A stretch of 64,000 bases of DNA, from contig JAQXDI010000001.1 of the NCBI GenBank assembly GCA_029251465.1, forward strand, positions 1-64,000, written 5' to 3'. Within the stretch, counting starts at the first letter, position 1. Each line of letters begins with the position of its first letter. A program made the position numbers and the translations under genes. Below, piece after piece: positions 8,357-16,982 of this stretch. The notes beneath the pieces were generated by a model. The model did no database searches and was not told the origin of the DNA. It saw only the letters and a list, made by a program, of their open reading frames with translations. The stretch comes from Ascidiaceihabitans sp. (GTDB lineage: Bacteria > Pseudomonadota > Alphaproteobacteria > Rhodobacterales > Rhodobacteraceae).

Positions 8357-10258
8357 ATGGCTTACGAAGGCATGCAAGACCGCAACCGTATTGAAGCAGA
8401 GATGCCGTGGGAAGACCGGAACGTGCCCGTCACGCTCTATGGTTTGCTTAGCCAGACAACGGCAAAGTTTCCAACGCATAATGCGGTCAGTTATCAGATT
8501 TTTTCCGGCCCCAAAGACAAGGCCGAGACATTCAATTGGACACAATTGAAAGACAAGACCACGCAAACCGCCAACTTGTTCCGCAGCCTGGGCATCGGTC
8601 CAAAGGACGTTGTGGCCTATGTTTTGCCGAACTGTAACGAAACCGTTCTGACCCTTTTGGGCGGCGGCGTGGCTGGCATTGCCAACCCGATCAACCCGCT
8701 GCTTGAGGCCGAACAAATCGGTGCGATCCTGCGCGAAACCGGTGCCAAAGTTGTCGTGACCTTGCGCCCGTTCCCGAAAACGGATGTTGCTGAAAAGACA
8801 GCGGCGGCTGTGGCCTTGGCACCAAACGTCAAAACCGTTCTCGAAGTCGATTTGCTGCGCTACGTGACCCCGCCCAAAAGCTGGATCATCCCGCTGATCC
8901 GCCCGAAAATGGAGCGTCCTGCATCGGTTGAATACAAAAACTTCAACACTGAGATGAACAAGCAATCCACCACATTGCAGTTTGAAGACGTGCAAGAAGA
9001 CCGCGTCGCGTTTTACTTCCACACCGGTGGCACAACCGGCATGCCAAAGGTCGCGCAGCACCTGTATTCCGGCACGATCTACAACGGTTGGGTTGGCTCG
9101 GAACTGCTGCTGACCGAAGACGACGTGATGCTGTGCCCACTGCCATTGTTCCACGTTATGGCCTGTCAGGTCATGCTGTTGGGCGCGATGTCTTCGGGCG
9201 CGCATGTGGTGTTCCCGACCCCGCAAGGCTATCGCGGCGAGGGCGTTTTTGACAACATCTGGAAGCTGGTAGAACGCTGGAAGGTCACGTTCCTTGTGTC
9301 CGTTCCAACGGCCTTGGCGGCCACGATGCAGCGCGCCGTTGATGCCGATATTTCGACAGTAAAAACCGCATTTTCCGGCTCTGCCCCTTTACCGCTAGAA
9401 CTGTTCCGCCGCTTTGAAGAAACCACAGGCATGACCATCGTTGAAGGCTATGGCATGACCGAGGCGACGTGCCTTGTGTCCGGTAACCCCTTGGACGGCG
9501 TCAAGAAAGTCGGCTCGATCGGTATTCCGTTCCCCTACACCGACATCAAAATTGTCAAAGGGTCCGAAAACGGTGACGTCGATGCGGACGTGGATGAGGT
9601 CGGCGAAATCTGTGTCTCGAACCCGGGCGTCTATGTGGGCAACACCTACACTGAATCCGAGAAAAACAAGGATCTGTACTACGCAGACAAATACTTGCGC
9701 ACAGGTGATTTGGGGCGCGTAGATTCAGACGGGTATTTGTGGATCACAGGTCGGGCCAAAGACCTGATCATTCGTGGCGGTCACAACATCGATCCCGCCG
9801 AAATCGAAGAAGCGTTGCTTGCGCACCCATCGGTCGGATTTGCCGGCGCAATCGGCCAGCCAGACGCGCATTCGGGCGAAATCCCATGCGCCTTTGTCGA
9901 ATTGGTCGAGGGTGGCAGCGCCACACCTGAAGAGCTGATCGCCTTTTGCCAAGAGCACGTTCAAGAACGCGCAGCCCGTCCTAAACACATCAAAATTATG
10001 GACGAGTTGCCAAAGACCGCTGTCGGTAAAATCTTTAAACCTGACCTGCGCAAAGATGCGATCACCCGCATCTACAACGAAGCGCTTGAAACCGCTGAAT
10101 TGCCAGCCCGCGTCGTCAATGTGATTGATGACAAAAAGCGTGGTTTGGTTGCCCAGATCGAGGCGAATGGCGCATCTGAAACGGCACTGCAAACGGTTCT
10201 GGGCGGGTTCATTCGCCCTTGGGAACATGCAGGTGCCCCAGCTGTTGCAGCTGAATAA
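8357..10258 (+). CDS. Acyl-CoA synthetase (AMP-forming)
   Basis: A 633-aa ANL-superfamily ligase that activates a carboxylic acid to its acyl-AMP and then the CoA thioester. The ATP-binding P-loop HTGGTTGMPK is at 222-231, followed by GYGMTEAT, the TGDLG adenylate motif, the hinge region GRAKDLIIRGGHNIDP and the C-terminal catalytic lysine context KTAVGKIFK. The start MAYEGM has GGGAGGA six bases upstream. It is followed without a gap by the hydrolase at 10259 (TAAATG), so the two are co-translated; a shared role in breaking down an ester-linked or aliphatic compound is plausible. Chain-length preference is not readable. Confidence 0.92.
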   Translation: MAYEGMQDRNRIEAEMPWEDRNVPVTLYGLLSQTTAKFPTHNAVSYQIFSGPKDKAETFNWTQLKDKTTQTANLFRSLGIGPKDVVAYVLPNCNETVLTLLGGGVAGIANPINPLLEAEQIGAILRETGAKVVVTLRPFPKTDVAEKTAAAVALAPNVKTVLEVDLLRYVTPPKSWIIPLIRPKMERPASVEYKNFNTEMNKQSTTLQFEDVQEDRVAFYFHTGGTTGMPKVAQHLYSGTIYNGWVGSELLLTEDDVMLCPLPLFHVMACQVMLLGAMSSGAHVVFPTPQGYRGEGVFDNIWKLVERWKVTFLVSVPTALAATMQRAVDADISTVKTAFSGSAPLPLELFRRFEETTGMTIVEGYGMTEATCLVSGNPLDGVKKVGSIGIPFPYTDIKIVKGSENGDVDADVDEVGEICVSNPGVYVGNTYTESEKNKDLYYADKYLRTGDLGRVDSDGYLWITGRAKDLIIRGGHNIDPAEIEEALLAHPSVGFAGAIGQPDAHSGEIPCAFVELVEGGSATPEELIAFCQEHVQERAARPKHIKIMDELPKTAVGKIFKPDLRKDAITRIYNEALETAELPARVVNVIDDKKRGLVAQIEANGASETALQTVLGGFIRPWEHAGAPAVAAE

Positions 10259-11191
10259 ATGACAGACTACCGCGCGCTTTTGGATGCAGAGGTTTGGGCC
10301 TTTCTGGATGAGGGCGCGCGGTACTACCCACCCGATGCGGTGGACCTAAGCATCGCGGAACAACGCCGCGTTTACGACCGGATGTGCACAGCGTTTGACC
10401 AAGGACGACCGGCTGGCGTGACGGTCACAGACGCGCCCTTTGGCGGAGTTTCCTGCCGCCTCTATTCCCCCACAGCAGAGCCGAAAGCTACGGTGTTCTT
10501 TTGCCACGGCGGCGGTTTTGTCGTTGGCGGATTGGACAGCCACGACAGCATTTGCGCCGAATTTTGCGAAAGCACCAACCTGCGCGTCATCGCCGTCGAT
10601 TACCGTATGTCACCAGAACACCCGCATCCTGACGATTTCAACGATGCTTGGGCGGCGTTTCAGGGCGTTGCGGCAGCTTTTGACGGCGCGATTGTTCTGT
10701 GCGGCGACAGCGCAGGCGGCAATTTGGTCGCTGCAATCGCGCATTATGCCCGCGGTCGCGTCGATGACCGCATTTCCGGCCAGTTGCTGATCTATCCGGG
10801 CCTTGGCGGCGACTGGTCAAAAGGCAGCTATGTTGAACACGCCGACGCCCCTGGCCTGACCACGCGCGACATGGAGTTCTACATGAACATCCGCTCAGGC
10901 GGGCAGGATAAAACTGGCGACGCGACCTATGCGCCACTGCACGACACGGATTTCACCGGATTGCCCGCGACAGTCGTGGTCACAGCACAATGCGACCCAC
11001 TGTCTAGCGACGGTGAAGCCTACCGTGACGCGCTGATCGGGGCAGGCGGCAACGCGATCTGGGTCGAGGAAGCAGGCCTCGTTCACGCCTACCTGCGCGC
11101 CCGCGTGATGTCGCAAAAAGCCGGCGATAGTTTTGCGCGCATGATTGCGTCGCTTACGTCACTGAGCGCAGGCGAACTGCCTGACCTTTAA
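10259..11191 (+). CDS. Alpha/beta hydrolase, hormone-sensitive lipase (HSL) family esterase
   Basis: A 310-aa hydrolase with the HSL oxyanion-hole motif HGGG (83-86) and nucleophile elbow GDSAGG with Ser151. The acid is probably in CDPLSSDGEAY and the histidine in GLVHAYLR, completing the triad. No signal peptide, so cytoplasmic. Its ATG directly abuts the stop of the acyl-CoA synthetase, implying that it releases an acid which the synthetase then activates (inference). It overlaps the converging phosphodiesterase gene by three or four bases at its 3' end. Confidence 0.9.
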   Translation: MTDYRALLDAEVWAFLDEGARYYPPDAVDLSIAEQRRVYDRMCTAFDQGRPAGVTVTDAPFGGVSCRLYSPTAEPKATVFFCHGGGFVVGGLDSHDSICAEFCESTNLRVIAVDYRMSPEHPHPDDFNDAWAAFQGVAAAFDGAIVLCGDSAGGNLVAAIAHYARGRVDDRISGQLLIYPGLGGDWSKGSYVEHADAPGLTTRDMEFYMNIRSGGQDKTGDATYAPLHDTDFTGLPATVVVTAQCDPLSSDGEAYRDALIGAGGNAIWVEEAGLVHAYLRARVMSQKAGDSFARMIASLTSLSAGELPDL

Positions 11192-12024
11192 GTCAGGAAT
11201 GACTTCGCCTTCATCGTGTCCGGGATCGGCGCCCCAAGGCGCGACAGGATCGTCGGGGCCAATTGCAATTGATCAATCACAGTGTCCTCGGATGGACCGG
11301 TCGCATCGCCGAAATAATACAGTGCTGCCTCTTGTTGCAGCGCGCCGCGCCCACCGTGATGGCCGCGTTCATCCTGCCCGTGATCCGCCGTCACCATGAC
11401 CTCGTATCCGGCGGCGCGCCACTTGGGAATAAAGGGGGCCAGCATCTCGTCCATAATGTGACAGGCGTGATCCATTTCCTGACTTTCGTGGAAAAACCGG
11501 TGCCCCATGGAATCCAGCGTGCAGGTGTGCAGCATCCCGTAATTCAGCCCAAAGCGCAGGCACAGATTGGTCAGCGTGCCGAACAAATCCACGTCTGACG
11601 GCGTCATCTGGTTGCTTTGCCCGTAGCCCGTCATCGTGTGGAAACGGCCATGGTTGATCGTGTCGCTGTCAGGTTCGTCGTATTCGATGTCGCGCACGTA
11701 ATCGAAGGGATGGCGGTTGAAAAATTCGGACCAGAACGAATGGGCGACTGCGCCGGTTGTGCCACCGCCCAAGCGGGTTTGGGCGAACACGTCAGGCTGG
11801 CTTAGGCGGAACACGTTGCCATTGCCCGTGCAGCCGTGCGTTGCTGGGGCGACGCCGGTGTGGATCGACGCGTAACAACTGGCGGAAATCGACGGCAACA
11901 CCGAACGGATTTTCCAGACGCGGGCATCGCCGCTGTCGACCCAGCCTTCAAGATTGCCAAACAGCCGGCGCCAGTTGCGATAGGGAACACCGTCCAGAAT
12001 GATCAGCAGCAATTTTTTGTCCAC
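11188..12024 (-). CDS. Alkaline-phosphatase-superfamily phosphodiesterase / nucleotide pyrophosphatase-like
   Basis: A 278-aa protein of the type I phosphodiesterase/alkaline phosphatase superfamily. Metal-site features are LLLIILDGVPYRNW near the start, SISASCYASIHTGV with the likely nucleophile, and TADHGQDERGHHGG near the end. GTG at 12024 is taken as start because AGAGG lies about eight bases upstream and the conserved beta-strand VDKKLLLIILDG begins at once; the longer ATG-started frame adds an atypical Arg-rich leader. No signal peptide. The substrate is unknown; relatives cleave phosphodiesters, phosphonates or pyrophosphates. Confidence 0.8.
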   Translation of the reverse strand: MDKKLLLIILDGVPYRNWRRLFGNLEGWVDSGDARVWKIRSVLPSISASCYASIHTGVAPATHGCTGNGNVFRLSQPDVFAQTRLGGGTTGAVAHSFWSEFFNRHPFDYVRDIEYDEPDSDTINHGRFHTMTGYGQSNQMTPSDVDLFGTLTNLCLRFGLNYGMLHTCTLDSMGHRFFHESQEMDHACHIMDEMLAPFIPKWRAAGYEVMVTADHGQDERGHHGGRGALQQEAALYYFGDATGPSEDTVIDQLQLAPTILSRLGAPIPDTMKAKSFLT

Positions 12025-12177
12025 GCGCGTACCTCTGCGTTGCGATAGGGTGCGTTTACTTCTGCACATCAAAACGGCGCTGACAATGGGGGCGGCACCG
12101 GTGACGTGACGCGAATGTGATGAGCGTTTGCACACGGCCTTGCGTAGAGTGTGGCGAACAACCGCTAAGAGGGCATC

Positions 12178-12683
12178 ATGGCCAAGTCATCCAAAACCAA
12201 CAAACGCAAAAAAGCGCAAACGACGCAGCCAGTTGATGCCGCAAAATCACCGATGAACCGTCGCGATATGCTGCGTTTGGGGCGCAACGGCGCGCTGGGG
12301 CTGGCCGTTTTTTGGGGGGGGGCGGATTTTGGGTGATGAACTCGGTCCAAGCCATGGCGTCCGAACAAGATCTGACCCGTGTGGGGCAGGGCAAGCCGTC
12401 GGTTGTGCAAATCCACGACCCGTCTTGCCCGACGTGCACAGCGCTGCAACGCGAGACCCGCAAAGCGATGAAACAATTTGGCGAATGCGATGTGGTGTTT
12501 CTGGTGGCGGACATTTCCCAAGACCAAGGGCGCAAGTTTGCGGTGCAGCACGGCGTTGGTCACGTGACGCTGTTGTTGTTCGACGCCGATGGAAACCGCA
12601 CGCAAACCCTGCAAGGCATGCGCCACCGCGCCGAGCTGGAAACGATTTTGGCCGGCCATTTTGAGGAACACGGGGCCGTCTAA
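12178..12683 (+). pseudogene. Tat-type thioredoxin-like protein, frameshifted in a run of nine G
   Basis: From ATG 12178 (AGAGGG just upstream) the frame reads a Lys-rich cytoplasmic start, then RRDMLRLGRNGALGLAVFW, which looks like a twin-arginine or membrane anchor, and stops soon after the G run at 12314-12322. In the frame one base away the sequence continues GGGGFWVMNSVQAMA and then a thioredoxin-like domain with QIHDPSCPTCTALQRE, whose CPTC is the redox motif, up to 12683. Joining the frames gives one sensible protein of about 168 aa. One extra G, or two fewer, restores it. This may be real phase variation, a mutation, or a homopolymer sequencing error. Confidence 0.75.
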
Positions 12684-12782
12684 AGCCGAAACAGCAGTTT
12701 CGAACATCCTTTGGGCACCCACCGCAGCGACGGTTGGCAGATCTCACTTTCAGTAAAGCCCCCCGATCGCTAGTCTGACAGA

Positions 12783-13430
12783 ATGAAAAAACCTGTTGTG
12801 CTCCGTGGCTATCAGTTCAGCGTCTACAATCGCATCGCGCGGGTGGCGCTGCACGAAAAATGCGTTGCGTATGAAACGCAAGAAATTGATCCTTGTGCCA
12901 AGGACATTCCCGAGGAATACTTAAAACGACATCCGTTTCGTCGGGTTCCTGTGCTGAGCCATGGCGCATTTGACGTCTACGAAACCGCCGCAATTCTTCG
13001 TTATATCGATGCTGCATTTGATGGTCCTGCGTTAATGCCAAGCGACGCCAAACGCGCCGTCCGCGTGGCACAAGTCGTTTCGATTGTGGACAGTTACGGG
13101 TATCGCCCCATGGTCCGACAGGTGTTTGCCCATCGCGTATTTTGCCCGGCCGTTGGTGAAGAGAGCGACGAAACCGAAATTGCGTCCGGCATCAAAGCGT
13201 CGCTGCCGGTTCTTGATGCGCTCAACAAACTGGCATCAGAAGGCCATGTTATGGGTAACGAGGTTTTCACGCTCGCGGATTGCCACCTCGCGCCGATGAT
13301 TGCCTATTTCGTCCAAGCACCTGAGGGCGCAGCAGCGCTAGCCAAATACTCGGCACTTGCGGATTGGTGGGCTAGTACCTCTCGGCGAAAAAGCATTCTG
13401 GAAATTGATCCGGAGCTGCCACTGGGCTAA
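12783..13430 (+). CDS. Glutathione S-transferase family protein
   Basis: A 215-aa protein with the two-domain GST layout: a thioredoxin-fold N-terminus (VVLRGYQFSVYNRIARVALHEK; cis-Pro in FRRVPVLSHG; YETAAILRYID for the glutathione gamma-Glu contact) and a helical C-terminus with the VFTLADCHLAPMIAYF N-capping motif. The position usually holding the catalytic Ser/Tyr/Cys lies near YQFSVYN. Substrate unknown. Monocistronic; a hairpin at 13484-13521 separates it from the converging transporter ATPase gene. Confidence 0.87.
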   Translation: MKKPVVLRGYQFSVYNRIARVALHEKCVAYETQEIDPCAKDIPEEYLKRHPFRRVPVLSHGAFDVYETAAILRYIDAAFDGPALMPSDAKRAVRVAQVVSIVDSYGYRPMVRQVFAHRVFCPAVGEESDETEIASGIKASLPVLDALNKLASEGHVMGNEVFTLADCHLAPMIAYFVQAPEGAAALAKYSALADWWASTSRRKSILEIDPELPLG

Positions 13431-13483
13431 AAACGATCGGAAAAATCGTGCAGCATTCACCAAAACAGGCCATTGCCCGACTT

Positions 13484-13521
13484 CGACGCACCAATCCTAG
13501 GTCAGAATAGGTGCGTCGTTT
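13484..13521. terminator. Bidirectional hairpin between GST and transporter ATPase genes
   Basis: CGACGCACC (13484-13492) pairs with GGTGCGTCG (13510-13518), followed by TTT on the plus strand and AAG on the other side. It lies between two converging genes, as expected for a shared terminator. The arms share GACGCACC/GGTGCGTC with the REP-like elements near 50 kb, so it may derive from that family. Confidence 0.55.
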
Positions 13522-13528
13522 GAGTTGA

Positions 13529-15166
13529 TCAGTTGCCAGCGCTCGCCATTTTACGGTTCGCGATGACATCTTCGAGCCAGCCGAGTTTCATTTCCGCAAC
13601 AGAGCTGAGCAGCAGGTCGGTGTAGTCATCGAACGGCGGTGACAACACGTCGGTCTTGCCGCCGTAGCGCGCAACTTCGCCTTGGTACATCACTGCAATG
13701 CTGTCCGCGATGGCACGTACCGTCGCGAGGTCATGGGTGATGAACAGATAGGCGACGTCTTCGACCTTTTGCAGATCCAACAGCAGCTTCAGAATGCCGT
13801 CGGCAACCAGCGGATCAAGGGCCGAAGTGACCTCGTCGCAGATGATCAGCTTGGGTTTGGCCGCCAATGCGCGCGCGATACACACACGTTGTTTTTGACC
13901 ACCTGACAGCTCTGCCGGGTAACGGTCGATGAAACCATCGCCCATCTCGATCTCGTCGAGCAGCTCTTTGATGCGTTTTTGTTTCTCCGCACCCTTCAGA
14001 CCAAAGTAAAACTCAAGCGGACGACCGATGATCGTGCCAACAGTCTGGCGCGGGTTCATCGCCGTGTCAGCCATCTGATAGATCATTTGCAATTCACGCA
14101 GATCATCGCGCGAACGGGTCTTTAGCTCTGGTGTCAGGTCGCGACCGTTAAAGTGGATGGTGCCCTTTGAGGGTGGCAAAAGCCCCGTGATCACACGCGC
14201 CAGCGTCGATTTTCCAGACCCGGATTCACCAACAACCGCCAGCGTTTGGCCGGGGTGCAGTTCGACGTTGATGTTTTTCAGGACATCAAACTTCGTGCCT
14301 TTGTAGCGCGCGGTGATCCCCTCGACCCGCAGCAACGGCGTGTCGGTAGGTGCCTTTTCCACGTGTTCGATCGAACGCACAGACACCAGTGCTTTGGTGT
14401 AATCCTCGGCAGGGGCGTTGATGATTTGATCAACGGTGCCGTATTCGACCATTTCGCCTTGACGCAGCACCATGATGTGATCGCTGACTTGGGCCACAAC
14501 GGCCAGATCGTGCGTGATGTACAGGGCGGCCACGCCAGTGTCGCGGATCGCTTCTTTGATCGCTTTAAGCACGTCGATTTGGGTGGTCACGTCCAGCGCC
14601 GTGGTGGGTTCGTCAAAGACCACCAGATCGGGTTCGGGGCACAGGGCCAACGCGGTCATGCAGCGCTGTAGCTGTCCGCCGGACACTTGGTGAGGAAAGC
14701 GGTCACCGATGTTTTCAGGATCAGGCAAATCCAGTTTGCGAAACAAATCAACTGCGCGCGCTTCGGCGTCAGATTTCGAGAACTTGTTTTGCAAAACCGC
14801 CGCTTCGATCACTTGTTCCATGATCCGTTTGGCAGGGTTGAACGAGGCCGCAGCCGATTGCGACACATAGGTGACTTCGGCCCCGCGAAGGCGGCGGATG
14901 TCACGCGTGCCTGATCGCAGTACGTCGCGTCCGTTCACCCAGACTTCGCCGCCCGTCAGTTTTACGCCGCCGCGCCCGTAGCCCATAGCCGCCAGCCCGA
15001 TGGTGGATTTACCAGCACCGGATTCACCGATCAGACCCAGAACCTTGCCAGCCTCGACATCGAAATCAACGCCGTGCACGATTTCGATGTCGTGGGGCTT
15101 GGCGTCAGGCGGAAAAATCCGTGCCCCGATTTTCAAGCCGCGAACGCTAAGAAGTGGAGTAGCCAT
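13529..15166 (-). CDS. Peptide/nickel-type ABC importer, two ATPase domains fused
   Basis: 545 aa with two complete nucleotide-binding domains, equivalent to DppD plus DppF in one chain. The first Walker A is GESGAGKST (47-55), with signature VSGGQLQR and Walker B VVFDEP. The second is GESGSGKST, with LSGGQKQR and LIICDEV. It energises uptake through the permeases encoded at 15166 and 16017. Its ATG overlaps the stop of the upstream permease by one base, so translation is coupled. It is the last gene of the operon. Confidence 0.93.
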   Translation of the reverse strand: MATPLLSVRGLKIGARIFPPDAKPHDIEIVHGVDFDVEAGKVLGLIGESGAGKSTIGLAAMGYGRGGVKLTGGEVWVNGRDVLRSGTRDIRRLRGAEVTYVSQSAAASFNPAKRIMEQVIEAAVLQNKFSKSDAEARAVDLFRKLDLPDPENIGDRFPHQVSGGQLQRCMTALALCPEPDLVVFDEPTTALDVTTQIDVLKAIKEAIRDTGVAALYITHDLAVVAQVSDHIMVLRQGEMVEYGTVDQIINAPAEDYTKALVSVRSIEHVEKAPTDTPLLRVEGITARYKGTKFDVLKNINVELHPGQTLAVVGESGSGKSTLARVITGLLPPSKGTIHFNGRDLTPELKTRSRDDLRELQMIYQMADTAMNPRQTVGTIIGRPLEFYFGLKGAEKQKRIKELLDEIEMGDGFIDRYPAELSGGQKQRVCIARALAAKPKLIICDEVTSALDPLVADGILKLLLDLQKVEDVAYLFITHDLATVRAIADSIAVMYQGEVARYGGKTDVLSPPFDDYTDLLLSSVAEMKLGWLEDVIANRKMASAGN

Positions 15167-16020
15167 CAGCCGCGTCCCCCTTTGAGTGAGGTTGTTCGAT
15201 TGAGGATCCAGTCCGCCACAAGGTTGACCGAAATCGCCAGCGTCGCGATGGCAACAGCGGGATAAAGTGCCGCGCCAATACCAAAGTTAATACCGTCTTT
15301 GTTGTCTTTAACGATACCGCCCCAGTCTGCCGCAGGAGGCTGTACGCCAATCCCGAGGAACGACAGGGTCGAGATGAACAGAACCATAAAGATGAACCGC
15401 AGGCCCATTTCAGCGACCAGAGGTGACAGCGCGTTTGGCAGAATTTCACGGAAGATAATCCAGCCGACCCTTTCACCGCGCAGGCGCGCGGCTTCGACGT
15501 AGTCCATGACCGTGATGTCCACGGCAACAGCGCGCGCCAAACGGAACACACGTGTGCTATCGAGCAGGCCCATGACAAGGATCAGGGTCAGAATGGTCGT
15601 ATCCAGAACGGACAACACCACCAAGGCCACAATCAGTGACGGGATCGACATGACGAGATCAATAAAGCGCGACAACGCTTGGTCGATCCAGCCGCCATTC
15701 ACTGCCGCAACAAAGCCCATAATCGTTCCGGTTGTGAAGGACAGGATGGTCGCCATGGTTGCGATCCAGATCGTCGTCTGACCGCCGTAGATCATGCGGG
15801 TCAGCAGATCGCGGCCAATTTGGTCGGTGCCAAGCCAGTATTGCGGTTCGTCGTAGCCGTCCGGTGTCAGGCCAAGGAAATATCCGAGGCGTGCAGGTTC
15901 CCAGACATCACCAACAATTTCGCCCAAACCGTAGGGTGCGATAAAGCCCGCAAAGATTGCGACAAAAAAGTAGAGGCCTGTAAAGAACAGCCCGAAAAGA
16001 GCAGCGGTGGGTATTCTCAT
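15166..16020 (-). CDS. ABC importer permease, DppC type
   Basis: A 284-aa inner-membrane protein with an N-terminal membrane segment (AALFGLFFTGLYFFVAIFAG), the periplasmic stretch LGTDQIGRDLLTRMIYGGQT typical of the OppC/DppC group, and an EAA loop EAARLRGERVGWIIFREILP that contacts the ATPase. It pairs with the DppB-type permease encoded just upstream; the genes overlap by four bases (ATGA). Confidence 0.93.
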   Translation of the reverse strand: MRIPTAALFGLFFTGLYFFVAIFAGFIAPYGLGEIVGDVWEPARLGYFLGLTPDGYDEPQYWLGTDQIGRDLLTRMIYGGQTTIWIATMATILSFTTGTIMGFVAAVNGGWIDQALSRFIDLVMSIPSLIVALVVLSVLDTTILTLILVMGLLDSTRVFRLARAVAVDITVMDYVEAARLRGERVGWIIFREILPNALSPLVAEMGLRFIFMVLFISTLSFLGIGVQPPAADWGGIVKDNKDGINFGIGAALYPAVAIATLAISVNLVADWILNRTTSLKGGRG

Positions 16021-16973
16021 TTTGGATGCCTCAGACGTGGGTTGGCCAAGATCGAAACGATATCAGCGGTCATGTTCAGCAAGATGTAGATCGCGGCGAA
16101 CATCAGACCGGCGGCTTGCACAACAGGCACGTCGCGTTTGACCACGTGGTCAACCAGATATTGGCCCATACCAGGATAGGTAAACACCACTTCGATGACG
16201 ACAACGCCAACGACCAGATACGCGAGGTTGATCATGACAACATTCACAATAGGGGCCACAGCGTTTGGAAAGGCGTGTTTGCGGATGACCTGCAGAGGTG
16301 TCAGACCTTTGAGTTCAGCCGTTTCGATATAGGCCGACTGCATCACGTTCAGGATCGCGGCGCGGGTCATACGCATCATATGCGCCAGAACCACTAGCGT
16401 CAGAGCGGCTACAGGGATTGAGATCGAGTGCAGCTTTTCCAGAAAGGTCATGCTGTCGTTGATCATCGCCACAGACGGTGCCCAGCCCAGTTTCACGGCC
16501 ACAAAGTAGATCAACAGATAGCCGATCAGAAATTCGGGGATCGAAATGGTCGTCAGTGTGACAGATGAAATCAGTTTGTCTGGCCAGCGGTCTTTGTACC
16601 GCACAGCGACCAAACCAAGGAACATCGCAAGTGGGACAGAAATTGCAGCAGCCCAAAACGCAAGGAACAGTGTCTTGCCCATTTTGTCTGACATAGTGGA
16701 TGCAATATCACGTCCGTTGGTCAGCGCAGTGCCTAGATCGCCCTGCACAACTCCACCCAGCCATGCAAAATAGCGGGTAAGCGGCGGGTCGTTCAGCCCC
16801 AACTCTTCGCGCAGGTTCGCGAGGTTTTCGGGCGTGGCACCTTGACCAAGAATTTGTTGCGCAACATCACCGGGCAGGATCGTGGTCCCGACAAAGATGA
16901 TGACTGACGCGGCGAGGAGCAGAATGATGCCCAGCGCTAAACGCTGGGCAACAAGTTTAAAAATGGGGTGCAT
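16017..16973 (-). CDS. ABC importer permease, DppB type
   Basis: A 318-aa inner-membrane subunit. The N-terminal helix LALGIILLLAASVIIFVGT, the FLGLVAVRYKDRW region and the EAA-like loop ETAELKGLTPLQVIRKHAFP are typical of DppB/OppB. It starts nine bases after the binding-protein stop and overlaps the next permease by ATGA, so it belongs to the same operon. Confidence 0.93.
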   Translation of the reverse strand: MHPIFKLVAQRLALGIILLLAASVIIFVGTTILPGDVAQQILGQGATPENLANLREELGLNDPPLTRYFAWLGGVVQGDLGTALTNGRDIASTMSDKMGKTLFLAFWAAAISVPLAMFLGLVAVRYKDRWPDKLISSVTLTTISIPEFLIGYLLIYFVAVKLGWAPSVAMINDSMTFLEKLHSISIPVAALTLVVLAHMMRMTRAAILNVMQSAYIETAELKGLTPLQVIRKHAFPNAVAPIVNVVMINLAYLVVGVVVIEVVFTYPGMGQYLVDHVVKRDVPVVQAAGLMFAAIYILLNMTADIVSILANPRLRHPK

Positions 16974-16982
16974 AAGAATGAC

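Noticed and set aside
7919-9226. 435-codon open frame on the minus strand
   Set aside because: It lies antisense to the LysM half and the acyl-CoA synthetase, has no ribosome binding site or familiar motif, and reflects high-GC codon bias in the true genes.
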